Assembly: GCA_021848765.1 (NCBI GenBank)
Contig: JAJZTU010000240.1
Span: 1-5,295 of the forward strand
From: Bacillota bacterium
Lineage (GTDB): Bacteria > Bacillota > GCA-003054495 > Carboxydocellales > JAJZTU01
Reading direction: 5' to 3'
DNA length: 5,295 bases
Shown: in pieces, positions 1-4,192 of the stretch
Numbering within the stretch: the stretch's first letter is position 1
Layout of the letters: each line of letters opens with the position of its first letter
Translations under genes and position numbers: made by a program
The notes under the pieces: generated by a model
Databases searched by the model: none
The model's input: the letters and a program-made list of their open reading frames with translations, nothing else
What the model was told of the DNA's origin: nothing

Positions 1-54
1 ATTTTCTATCAATCAACTAAAATGTAAGGGGAATTTCGCCTATTTCATTTGCAT

Positions 55-104
55 CCATTACCGAACTCACGGTAAGTTGGGCGGAGCGACAGCGGAGCCG
101 GTAA
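55..104. repeat. attC-like hairpin site 0 (short version)
   Basis: Outer stem TTACCG (58-63) pairs with CGGTAA (99-104). An inner stem AACT (64-67) pairs with AGTT (75-78) around a tiny loop. Between the inner and outer right arms lies a 20-nt one-sided bulge (79-98) that is nearly the same as in two other sites of this window (2218-2237 and 3226-3246). Here the long central loop of those sites has been lost. The site ends just before the core-like GTTGCAC (112-118) that opens the IS91-like unit. A left core box is unclear: either AAC at 15-17 or a degenerate one near 44-46. Confidence 0.6.
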
Positions 105-111
105 CCGGCCT

Positions 112-203
112 GTTGCACTAAACCGCTGCGCGGTGGTTCGTGGTATCCCGTACTATGGTATCATCTTTCCTAATACCACATTATTAGGAAAGGATGTTTA
201 CCT
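112..203 (+). repeat. IS91-like unit leader, copy 1
   Basis: The leader starts GTTGCACTAAACCGC and is nearly identical to 3260-3353. It contains a small hairpin ACCGC-TGC-GCGGT (122-134) and the ribosome-site hairpin at 165-192. Its conservation between a dead copy and a near-intact copy marks it as the left terminal region of the element. Confidence 0.7.
165..192 (+). promoter_or_regulatory. Shine-Dalgarno-sequestering hairpin, copy 1
   Basis: CTTTCCTAATA (165-175) and TATTAGGAAAG (182-192) are perfect 11-bp arms around a 6-nt loop. The right arm contains the AGGAAAGGA ribosome site of the recombinase gene starting at 204, so the folded RNA would hide it. A competing hairpin, TGGTAT (156-161) with ATACCA (173-178), overlaps the left arm and would free the site. 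The sequence is identical in copy 2 (3313-3340). Confidence 0.55.
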
Positions 204-278
204 ATGGATAATCTCTGTGTTCAAATGAAGTTTGAGATGGAACTCCGCGGCTATTCCCAGCACACCATGAAGCATTAG
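204..278 (+). pseudogene. Tyrosine recombinase remnant (N-terminal 24 codons)
   Basis: This is the first 24 codons of the same tyrosine recombinase that starts at 3354. The conserved stretch MKFEMELRGYSQHT is the beginning of the SAM-like, core DNA-binding N-terminal domain. The gene is cut at 277/278, where a 949-bp deletion (relative to copy 2) joins it to the interior of the transposase gene, and a TAG stop forms at the joint (276-278). All catalytic residues are gone. The start is the ATG at 204: an ATG at 194 is out of frame here, which also helps fix the start of the intact copy at 3354. It has the same AGGAAAGGA ribosome site, 9 nt upstream. Confidence 0.75.
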
Positions 279-997
279 GTTCCAAGCTACCGGCTTGGGT
301 CGAAGATCAACTAGCCAAGCTCCTTCCAGTCGGTTATTTCCATGTGGTTTTCACCATACCTTAAGAACTGAATGCTGTTGTGCTTCAGAACCAGGGGCTA
401 CTTTATTCCATCTTGATGAAATCAGCCGGGGATACCCTTATTAAGCTGGCCAAAGATCCTAAATATCTGGGGGCTCTAACCGGGGTCACGGCAGTTTTGC
501 ACACTTGGGGACAGAACCTTGCCTTCCATCCCCATGTTCATTGCCTGGTACCAGGAGGCGGACTCACCCAGGACGGACTTAGGTTCATTTCCTCACGAAA
601 AAAATTCTTCATCCCTGTCAAAGTGCTTTCCCGCAAATTCAGAGGTAAGTTCCTTTTTCACTTCAGACAAGCCTGGAAGAATGGGGAAATCAAATTTTAC
701 AACAACTGTGAGCACCTGGGCAGGATAAGTGGAAAGATTACAAGGATCAGTATCGGGTCAAACTCATGACTCTTGAGACTGCAGAGTTTGTACGGCGGTT
801 CCTTCTCCATGTCCTGCCTTCCGGCTTTACCAGGATCAGGCACTAATGGTCTCTTCGCCAGCAGGAATGTTAGTACAAAACTAGCCCTGTGTATCAAGCT
901 GGCCGGTGTTAAAGTCGTCGCGCCCTCACTTGTCAGGCATGTTACAACTTGTCCCCTCTGCGGTGGAGTTATGGCATTTTCCGCTGTCATCAATAGG
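278..997 (+). pseudogene. IS91-family transposase remnant
   Basis: This is a broken copy of the HUH/Y2 transposase encoded at 4185-5282. It begins inside the gene, after the zinc finger, with the equivalent of GSKQQEWVE. It carries an in-frame TAA at 362-364 where copy 2 has CAG, and the reading continues with TGVTAVLHTWGQNLAFHPHVHC, so the HUH metal-binding motif survives. It then loses about 170 bp around the catalytic tyrosines; a trace of the first (LGR, near 715-723) remains while the second is lost. After TRIRH, an extra A near 844-845 shifts the frame. The C-terminal CPLCGGVM ribbon is still recognisable near 950-975. Homology stops near 993. The longest open piece (380-769) encodes only 129 residues and is not expected to be functional. 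Confidence 0.85.
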
Positions 998-1104
998 TCA
1001 GTTCTTTATAGCCGTAATCTGTGGTTTAATCATATACATTGTTTATGGTCAAATAGAAATATACATCTGGTTAACAAGCCCGTTTTGGGAAGGGGGGGGA
1101 AAGT

Positions 1105-1218
1105 ATGTTCTTTTTGAGCATTCCAATTGTTTTTTGGGTTCCTACCTTGAGTTATTTACATGAAATATGCCGTTACTACCCTACTTTCGGGGGAATGAAG
1201 AATATTGAACTCCCATAA
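1105..1218 (+). CDS. Possible 37-residue hydrophobic peptide
   Basis: This is a small open frame with a hydrophobic start (MFFLSIPIVFWVPTLSYL) and a polar end (KNIELP). It is preceded by a very G-rich stretch with a run of eight G at 1092-1099, about 5 nt before AAG-T-ATG, which could act as a ribosome site. It lies between the end of transposase homology (about 993) and the hairpin site at 1241. I do not recognise the product. Short membrane peptides are common in accessory cassettes, but an open frame of this size arises easily by chance. The rest of 994-1240 shows no other gene. Confidence 0.18.
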   Translation: MFFLSIPIVFWVPTLSYLHEICRYYPTFGGMKNIELP

Positions 1219-1240
1219 GGCCACTGCTGCAGACGGTTTA

Positions 1241-1367
1241 GTACAACACGAGATTCATGATGTTCCGGACACAGCTAAAATGCACTTTAAGGCTTCGTAG
1301 GCACTTCTTGCTTGGGGCTTTATATTTGTTTACTTTAGGAACATCATAAATCTCTAAACTGTTAGAC
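1241..1367. repeat. attC-like inverted-repeat site 1
   Basis: Arms AGATTCATGATGTTCC (1251-1266) and GGAACATCATAAATCT (1338-1353) match at 15 of 16 positions and enclose a 71-nt centre. Outside them lie core-like boxes GTACAAC (1241-1247) and GTTAGAC (1361-1367), the latter matching the integron core GTTRRRY. Between arm and box the two sides differ (ACG against CTAAACT), as with the unpaired spacers of folded attC. The total of 127 bp is within the usual attC size range. The left box plus flank complements the start of the IS91-like unit at 112-126; the right box plus flank complements the far end of the MntA-HepT unit at 2113-2122. Confidence 0.5.
1337..1364 (+). repeat. 28-bp direct repeat, copy 1
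   Basis: AGGAACATCATAAATCTC followed by TAAACTGTTA is identical to 2306-2333. In both places it lies just before the 3' end of a minus-strand gene and ends in a GTTA core. Here it forms the right arm of a complete inverted repeat. Confidence 0.85.
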
Positions 1368-1370
1368 GAC
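1361..1370. repeat. Module-end inverted repeat of the MntA-HepT unit, left
   Basis: GTTAGACGAC is the exact reverse complement of GTCGTCTAAC at 2113-2122. The pair brackets only the toxin-antitoxin operon and differs in sequence from the pairs bracketing the other two units. Confidence 0.7.
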
Positions 1371-1389
1371 GGACGGTTTAGAATCGCTT

Positions 1390-1728
1390 TTACTTTTTTA
1401 GGTCTGTGAGAAGCTTGTCTACCTCTACTCGAATTCTAGGTAATTCTTTTTCCACTACATTCCAAACTATTTTTAAATCCACACCAAAGTAATCATGTAT
1501 TAAAACATCCCGTAAGCCTGCCATTTCACGCCACGGGATGTTTTGTTTCGTCTGTCGTAGTTCCTGGGATATTTTTTTTGTAGCTTCACCAATGATTTCA
1601 AGGTTTCTTATGACTGCATCTTGAATAAGCTGGGATCTAAAAAATTCATCCTTCCCAGGTTGAGTATAAGATTCAATATTGGAAATGCATTTTAAGATGT
1701 GATTTAAATAAACTTTGTCATCTTTCAT
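1390..1728 (-). CDS. hepT: HepT-like HEPN-domain toxin (DUF86)
   Basis: This is the HEPN ribonuclease toxin of the MntA/HepT toxin-antitoxin class. In characterised members it cleaves RNA, including tRNA 3' ends, and is silenced when its partner adds AMP to a tyrosine near the active site. The 112-residue length is usual for the family. The motif R-x4-H-x-Y is present as R73-DVLI-H78-D-Y80 in the stretch GLRDVLIHDYFGVD: R73 and H78 are the expected catalytic pair and Y80 the expected AMPylation site. The protein is otherwise alpha-helical, with a conserved RNLEIIGEATKKIS helix (residues 41-54). Its ATG shares ATGA (1725-1728) with the stop of the upstream antitoxin gene, so the two are translationally coupled; GGTGG lies just upstream. 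It ends 20 nt before the hairpin site on its 3' side. The gene looks intact. Confidence 0.92.
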   Translation of the reverse strand: MKDDKVYLNHILKCISNIESYTQPGKDEFFRSQLIQDAVIRNLEIIGEATKKISQELRQTKQNIPWREMAGLRDVLIHDYFGVDLKIVWNVVEKELPRIRVEVDKLLTDLKK

Positions 1729-2015
1729 AATTCCACCACCTGACTTAGAATTCCATCTCTCATCATCGGATGGACGCCATTTTCTGTTACCACATCAATC
1801 GGCCTTTGTAACAGACTCTCAAGTTCTTGTTTAAGACGAATTAAATCAAACAAACTTCGATTTTCTTCAAATTCAACCAAAAAATCGATGTCACTGTTAA
1901 CGGTCTCTTCCCCACGGGCTACGGACCCGAACAAACTTATCTTAGTAACTCCATTCGAAGAGGCAATGTTCATGATGTCATGTCTTTTTTCTTTTAATAA
2001 ACTCATAACTGACAT
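1725..2015 (-). CDS. mntA: MntA-like nucleotidyltransferase antitoxin
   Basis: This is a minimal nucleotidyltransferase of the polymerase-beta superfamily, the antitoxin partner of HepT. Known members neutralise the HEPN toxin by transferring AMP from ATP to the toxin's tyrosine. The 96-residue protein has the signature G30-S31-x10-D42-x-D44 (FGSVARGEETVNSDIDFLVEF) for nucleotide and metal binding, and the third carboxylate as D74 in RPIDVV. The ATG at 2015 is preceded by TGAGGTGA about 6 nt upstream. It is the first gene of a two-gene operon, with a 4-nt overlap into hepT and a near-consensus extended -10 box at 2036-2044. The antitoxin-first order suits a stable toxin-antitoxin pair. The whole operon sits between a private pair of 10-bp inverted repeats, consistent with movement as one unit. 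Confidence 0.92.
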   Translation of the reverse strand: MSVMSLLKEKRHDIMNIASSNGVTKISLFGSVARGEETVNSDIDFLVEFEENRSLFDLIRLKQELESLLQRPIDVVTENGVHPMMRDGILSQVVEL

Positions 2016-2035
2016 TTTTATTCACCTCATTTTCA

Positions 2036-2044
2036 ATTATAACA
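2036..2044 (-). promoter_or_regulatory. Extended -10 promoter of mntA-hepT
   Basis: On the minus strand the sequence reads TGTTATAAT, a perfect TATAAT (2041 to 2036) with the TGn extension. The -35 region at about 2059-2064 (TTCTCT) is poor, as often seen where an extended -10 compensates. It lies about 20 nt from the mntA start and so leaves a short leader with the GAGGTG ribosome site. It gives the operon a promoter of its own. Confidence 0.6.
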
Positions 2045-2112
2045 TCGATAATCTAAATAGAGAAATAACTGGAAATCTCACCACACAAAATAAACAAACA
2101 ATTACTTAGTCT

Positions 2113-2122
2113 GTCGTCTAAC
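2113..2122. repeat. Module-end inverted repeat of the MntA-HepT unit, right
   Basis: GTCGTCTAAC is the exact reverse complement of 1361-1370. Its last seven bases, GTCTAAC, fit the integron inverse-core consensus RYYYAAC and open hairpin site 2. Confidence 0.7.
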
Positions 2123-2257
2123 GTTTGCCTCCATTACCGAACTCGCGGTAAGCTGGCGCGCTTTTTGCCACCATTGCTCCTACCCACCATCGTAAAAAGT
2201 GTGACAGCGAGCGAGTTAGGACGGAGCGCAGCGGAGCCGGTAATGGGCGTGTTTCTG
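2116..2257. repeat. attC-like hairpin site 2
   Basis: Boxes GTCTAAC (2116-2122) and GTTTCTG (2251-2257) flank an outer stem CCATTACCG (2131-2139) with CGGTAATGG (2238-2246), and an inner stem AACTCGC (2140-2146) with GCGAGTT (2211-2217). The inner and outer arms are adjacent on the left but separated on the right by a 20-nt bulge (2218-2237). Inside the inner stem, AGCTG/CAGC and TTTTT/AAAAA can pair further. Compared with site 3 (3108-3266), both stems have changed on both sides while pairing is kept, and the bulge is conserved. The total of 142 bp is at the upper end of known attC lengths. Confidence 0.6.
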
Positions 2258-2300
2258 AAGGCCTCGTTGCTACCTTTGCACCGGAGCCTTCTATTTTTTT
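2257..2300 (+). terminator. Terminator-like hairpin in gene-free spacer
   Basis: GAAGGC (2257-2262) pairs with GCCTTC (2286-2291). After one mismatch, TCG and CGG can extend the stem. TATTTTTTT (2292-2300) follows. The shape fits an intrinsic terminator reading on the + strand, but no + strand gene lies upstream of it in its module. It may be the relic of a lost cassette between site 2 and the 28-bp repeat. The loop is long (about 15-20 nt), so confidence is limited. Confidence 0.35.
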
Positions 2301-2305
2301 AATCC

Positions 2306-2333
2306 AGGAACATCATAAATCTCTAAACTGTTA
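2306..2333 (+). repeat. 28-bp direct repeat, copy 2
   Basis: Identical to 1337-1364. Here the partner arm (AGATTCATGATGTTCC) is missing, so this is half of a site-1-type inverted repeat. It ends in the core GTTA that opens the GNAT unit. Confidence 0.85.
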
Positions 2334-2346
2334 TCTGCTGTCGGCA
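2330..2346. repeat. Module-end inverted repeat of the GNAT unit, left
   Basis: GTTATCTGCTGTCGGCA matches the reverse complement of 3098-3114 at 15 of 17 positions. The first nine bases are perfect. Confidence 0.7.
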
Positions 2347-2814
2347 CTAACGTAGGGTTCCACCAGTCTTCCTATATAAGATTTCGTCATGTCCGGTTAC
2401 CACCAGATCAGACAATATCCCAACCTTCTTAAACCCTACTCTTTCATAAAATCTTTGAGCCTTGGTATTTTCAACTGAACAAATCAAGAACAAATTCGGT
2501 ATCTGCTGAAATGCAAGGTTCGCTGCATAATCAATGAGCTTATTACCTATTCCCTGACACCTGAATGGTTCAGCTACCGCAACCATTCTGATATAAGCTC
2601 CAATATTTCCGACTCCGTTAGGCCTCAAAGTAATAAATCCTGTAACCTGGTTAGCTTTCTCTGCAAGAATAATTGAATCCTCCATGTTTTCGAATAGGCC
2701 TAAGGCCTGGTTATAATCAATGCCATAACATGTCCAAGCCTCAGTTGTTGAAATTATCCTGGCAAGCACAGGAAAATCATTGTATGTTGCCTGCCGAAAA
2801 TTTACCTCTACCAT
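2347..2814 (-). CDS. GNAT-family N-acetyltransferase
   Basis: This cytoplasmic acyltransferase is predicted to move an acetyl group from acetyl-CoA to an amine; the substrate cannot be read from the sequence. From the ATG at 2814 it has 155 residues, usual for a single GNAT domain. Motif A is present as IRMVAVAEPFRCQGIGNKLI, with the pyrophosphate-binding loop R-C-Q-G-I-G (residues 85-90), and motif B as NTKAQRFYERVGFKKVG (116-132). No signal peptide or membrane segment is seen. The frame is open to a TTG at 2823, but that codon is almost touching the GAGGTGG ribosome site, whereas the ATG at 2814 lies 10 nt from it, so I prefer the ATG. The gene stands alone in a module bracketed by its own inverted repeats, with a MITE upstream. 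The stop overlaps the edge of the left module repeat. GNAT genes are frequent passengers of gene cassettes. Confidence 0.9.
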   Translation of the reverse strand: MVEVNFRQATYNDFPVLARIISTTEAWTCYGIDYNQALGLFENMEDSIILAEKANQVTGFITLRPNGVGNIGAYIRMVAVAEPFRCQGIGNKLIDYAANLAFQQIPNLFLICSVENTKAQRFYERVGFKKVGILSDLVVTGHDEILYRKTGGTLR

Positions 2815-2873
2815 AAACCACAAACCACCTCAAAATTACATGCCGGACTCCTGAAACACATCTTACCTAGCTA

Positions 2874-3026
2874 GGAGTCTGTCCGATAGAGTTTACCGGT
2901 GGTGCGTCATCCCAAATTGACCCCTAAATTATACCCCTGAGTGGAGTGAACTCCACAATCTAAACCTGATTTTGGGTAGTAAAGTGGGGGACGAACTTTC
3001 GAAAATCGTTCTATCGGACAGACTCC
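2874..3026. mobile_element. 153-bp MITE, probably IS630/mariner type
   Basis: Perfect 17-bp terminal inverted repeats (GGAGTCTGTCCGATAGA at 2874-2890 and its reverse complement at 3010-3026) are each followed outward by TA inside C-TA...TA-G; the total inverted repeat including these bases is 20 bp. Removing one TA restores CTAG, the preferred target of IS630-family transposases, which duplicate TA. No coding frame is present. The interior holds a perfect palindrome, GTGGAGT-GA-ACTCCAC, at 2941-2956. It lies in the GNAT unit, between the gene's 5' end and the module end. The family assignment is inferred from target and duplication only. Confidence 0.7.
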
Positions 3027-3097
3027 TAGAGCTTTTAAACTGACCCCGCATGTATTCATTCACAAAACAAACAAAGCAGTATTATCACTCTCCGATA

Positions 3098-3114
3098 TGC
3101 CGATTGCAGATAAC
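3098..3114. repeat. Module-end inverted repeat of the GNAT unit, right
   Basis: TGCCGATTGCAGATAAC pairs with 2330-2346. It ends in AAC and opens hairpin site 3. Confidence 0.7.
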
Positions 3115-3266
3115 GCATTTTGGCTAAACGAACTTTACCCGCCCGGAAGGCTGGCGCGATTTTTGCCACCCCATACCCCTTCCCTCTAATCGCAACAATC
3201 GTGCAACCTGAGGACGGGGAAAGTTAGGCCGGAGCGATAGCGGCGCCGTTTAACCTGTTGTTGCAC
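3108..3266. repeat. attC-like hairpin site 3
   Basis: Boxes AGATAAC (3108-3114) and GTTGCAC (3260-3266) surround an outer stem TAAACG (3125-3130) with CGTTTA (3247-3252), and an inner stem AACTTTACCC (3131-3140) with GGGGAAAGTT (3216-3225), 9 of 10 paired. The 21-nt bulge at 3226-3246 has the same place and almost the same sequence as in sites 0 and 2. The left loop also keeps CTGGCGCG and TTTTTGCCACC from site 2. The core boxes do not fit the strict integron consensus. Confidence 0.6.
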
Positions 3267-3353
3267 TAAACCGCTGCGCGGTGGCACGTAGTATCCCACT
3301 TTATGGTATCATCTTTCCTAATACCACATTATTAGGAAAGGATGTTTTACCTT
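3260..3353 (+). repeat. IS91-like unit leader, copy 2
   Basis: Matches 112-203, with two extra T near the end. It holds the hairpin ACCGC-TGC-GCGGT at 3270-3282. I see no convincing -35/-10 pair, so the promoter stays unassigned. Confidence 0.7.
3313..3340 (+). promoter_or_regulatory. Shine-Dalgarno-sequestering hairpin, copy 2
   Basis: Perfect 11-bp arms CTTTCCTAATA (3313-3323) and TATTAGGAAAG (3330-3340) are identical to copy 1. The ribosome site AGGAAAGGA (3334-3342) for the ATG at 3354 lies largely in the right arm, so translation should be low unless the fold opens. This would also guard against read-through transcripts after insertion, as hairpins near the ends of other insertion sequences do. 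Confidence 0.55.
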
Positions 3354-3593
3354 ATGCCAAACTATTACGAAAAAATGAAGTTTGAGATGGAACTTCGCGG
3401 CTATTCCCAGCACACCAAGAAACATTACCTGAGTCATGTTCGGTTACTTGAAAGCTACATAAGTAAGCCTTTGGATCAGGTCTCTCCCGAGGAAATCAAG
3501 CAGTTTCTTCACCACAGGATTAAACAGGGCATCAGCTACAGCAACATCGATCTTGCCTGCAATGCTTTCAAGGTCATGTTTAACTCTGTTTGA
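3354..3593 (+). CDS. Tyrosine recombinase, N-terminal part (frameshifted gene)
   Basis: This part encodes the N-terminal core-binding domain of a XerC/D- and IntI-like site-specific recombinase: KFEMELRGYSQHTKKHYLSHVRLL, then VSPEEIKQFLHHRIKQG. The frame ends at TGA (3591-3593) directly after CNAFKVMFNSV, while the rest of the protein continues at once in another frame from 3590. Adding one T to GTTTGAAC would give the natural continuation NSV-L-NRNW, so a 1-base loss is likely. An ATG at 3342 is also in frame, but the equivalent ATG in copy 1 (194) is out of frame, and the ribosome site lies better for 3354. Alternatively the TTGA overlap could allow coupled expression of two halves; I think this less likely. 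The product alone lacks all catalytic residues. Confidence 0.8.
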   Translation: MPNYYEKMKFEMELRGYSQHTKKHYLSHVRLLESYISKPLDQVSPEEIKQFLHHRIKQGISYSNIDLACNAFKVMFNSV

Positions 3594-4192
3594 ACCGTAA
3601 CTGGTCCGATGATGTTATCGTCCGGCCCAGAAGACAAAAGAAGCTCCCCTATGTTCTCTCCAGGTCTGAAATCCTCTCAATCATCGAGCATATCCCTAAT
3701 GTTAAACACAAAGCCATCCTGCTTACTGCCTATTCTTCCGGCCTGCGAATTAGCGAAGTTCTCAATCTGGCCGTTTCCGACATTGACTCCAAAAACATGC
3801 TTATCAGGGTTCGTTGCGGCAAGGGAGGCAAAGACCGCTTTACCGTTCTCGGCCAGGAAAACCTGCATATTTTAAGGCATTATTGGAAGTTATATAAACC
3901 CAAAGATCTCCTTTTCCCAGGCCTGATTCCAGGTAAGCCTGTTGTTGCCAGAAATATTCAGAAGGTATTCCAGACTGCCAAGCAGAAAGCCGGTATCTCT
4001 AAACCCGTTTCTGTCCATTCCCTTCGTCACAGCTTCGCTACTCATCTTCTTGAAAACAATACTGATTTACGAACCATTCAGGTTCTTTTGGGCCACGCCA
4101 ATATCAGAACCACCTGTATTTATCTTCATCTTTCCACTAAAAGAATTTCCTCCATCAAAAGTCCCCTGGATGGTGGTGAATCCCATGCCTGA
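3590..4192 (+). CDS. Tyrosine recombinase, catalytic part
   Basis: This part encodes the catalytic domain, with every active-site residue of the family visible. Numbered from the TTG at 3590: R53 (SSGLRISEVL), beta-hairpin lysine K78 or K81 (GKGGKDR), H143 and R146 (HSLRHSFATHLL), H169 (LLGHANIRTT) and the nucleophile Y178 (IYLHL). The end, SIKSPLDGG, recalls the SPLD ending of integron integrases, but the IntI-specific insertion is absent; between RHYWKLYKPKDLLFPG and VARNIQKVF there is no extra segment. The joined product would be about 280 residues, normal for the family. The TTG start overlaps the stop of the N-terminal part (TTGA) and is probably not a real start. The 3' end overlaps tnpA by 8 bp, implying joint translation. 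Confidence 0.85.
   Translation: MNRNWSDDVIVRPRRQKKLPYVLSRSEILSIIEHIPNVKHKAILLTAYSSGLRISEVLNLAVSDIDSKNMLIRVRCGKGGKDRFTVLGQENLHILRHYWKLYKPKDLLFPGLIPGKPVVARNIQKVFQTAKQKAGISKPVSVHSLRHSFATHLLENNTDLRTIQVLLGHANIRTTCIYLHLSTKRISSIKSPLDGGESHA

Larger units (their letters stand above)
112..1247 (+). mobile_element. Decayed IS91-like element, copy 1
   Basis: This unit aligns with the fuller copy at 3260-5282. Shared blocks are the leader and recombinase start (112-277 with 3260-3427), then 278-699 with 4377-4798, a short piece near 711-727 with 4914-4931, and 730-993 with 4998-5260. Compared with copy 2 it has lost about 949 bp (most of the recombinase and the start of the transposase) and about 170 bp inside the transposase. 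The right limit is set by the sequence CGGTTTAGTACAAC ending at 1247, which is the near-complement (13 of 15) of the unit's own first bases at 112-126. Sequence between about 994 and 1230 has no match in copy 2. The unit cannot encode a working transposase or recombinase. Confidence 0.75.

Noticed and set aside
697..993. 98-residue minus-strand frame
   Set aside because: It lies wholly antisense to the transposase remnant, has no ribosome site I trust and no recognisable motif.
1888..2109. 73-residue + strand frame over the start of mntA
   Set aside because: It is antisense to mntA and crosses its promoter and the module end, with no sign of its own translation.
2815..2823. TTG start for the GNAT gene
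   Set aside because: It nearly touches the GAGGTGG ribosome site; the ATG at 2814 has workable spacing and fits the usual start of the domain.
55..3252. CRISPR array
   Set aside because: The repeats are few, about 1-2 kb apart, palindromic with varying stems, and separated by genes rather than spacers.
3261..3294. Promoter TTGCAC / TAGTAT in the leader
   Set aside because: The spacing is 22 bp, too long for a normal sigma-70-type promoter, and TTGCAC is part of the conserved unit end.
3942..4184. N-terminal extension of the transposase frame (81 extra residues)
   Set aside because: This stretch is the recombinase gene read in a second frame. The zinc-finger protein has a good start at 4185 with a ribosome site, and the extension resembles no transposase domain.
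3342..4192. Classical integron integrase intI
   Set aside because: The catalytic motifs and SPLD ending are similar, but the IntI-specific insertion is missing and the gene overlaps an IS91 transposase, so a related element-borne recombinase is the safer call.
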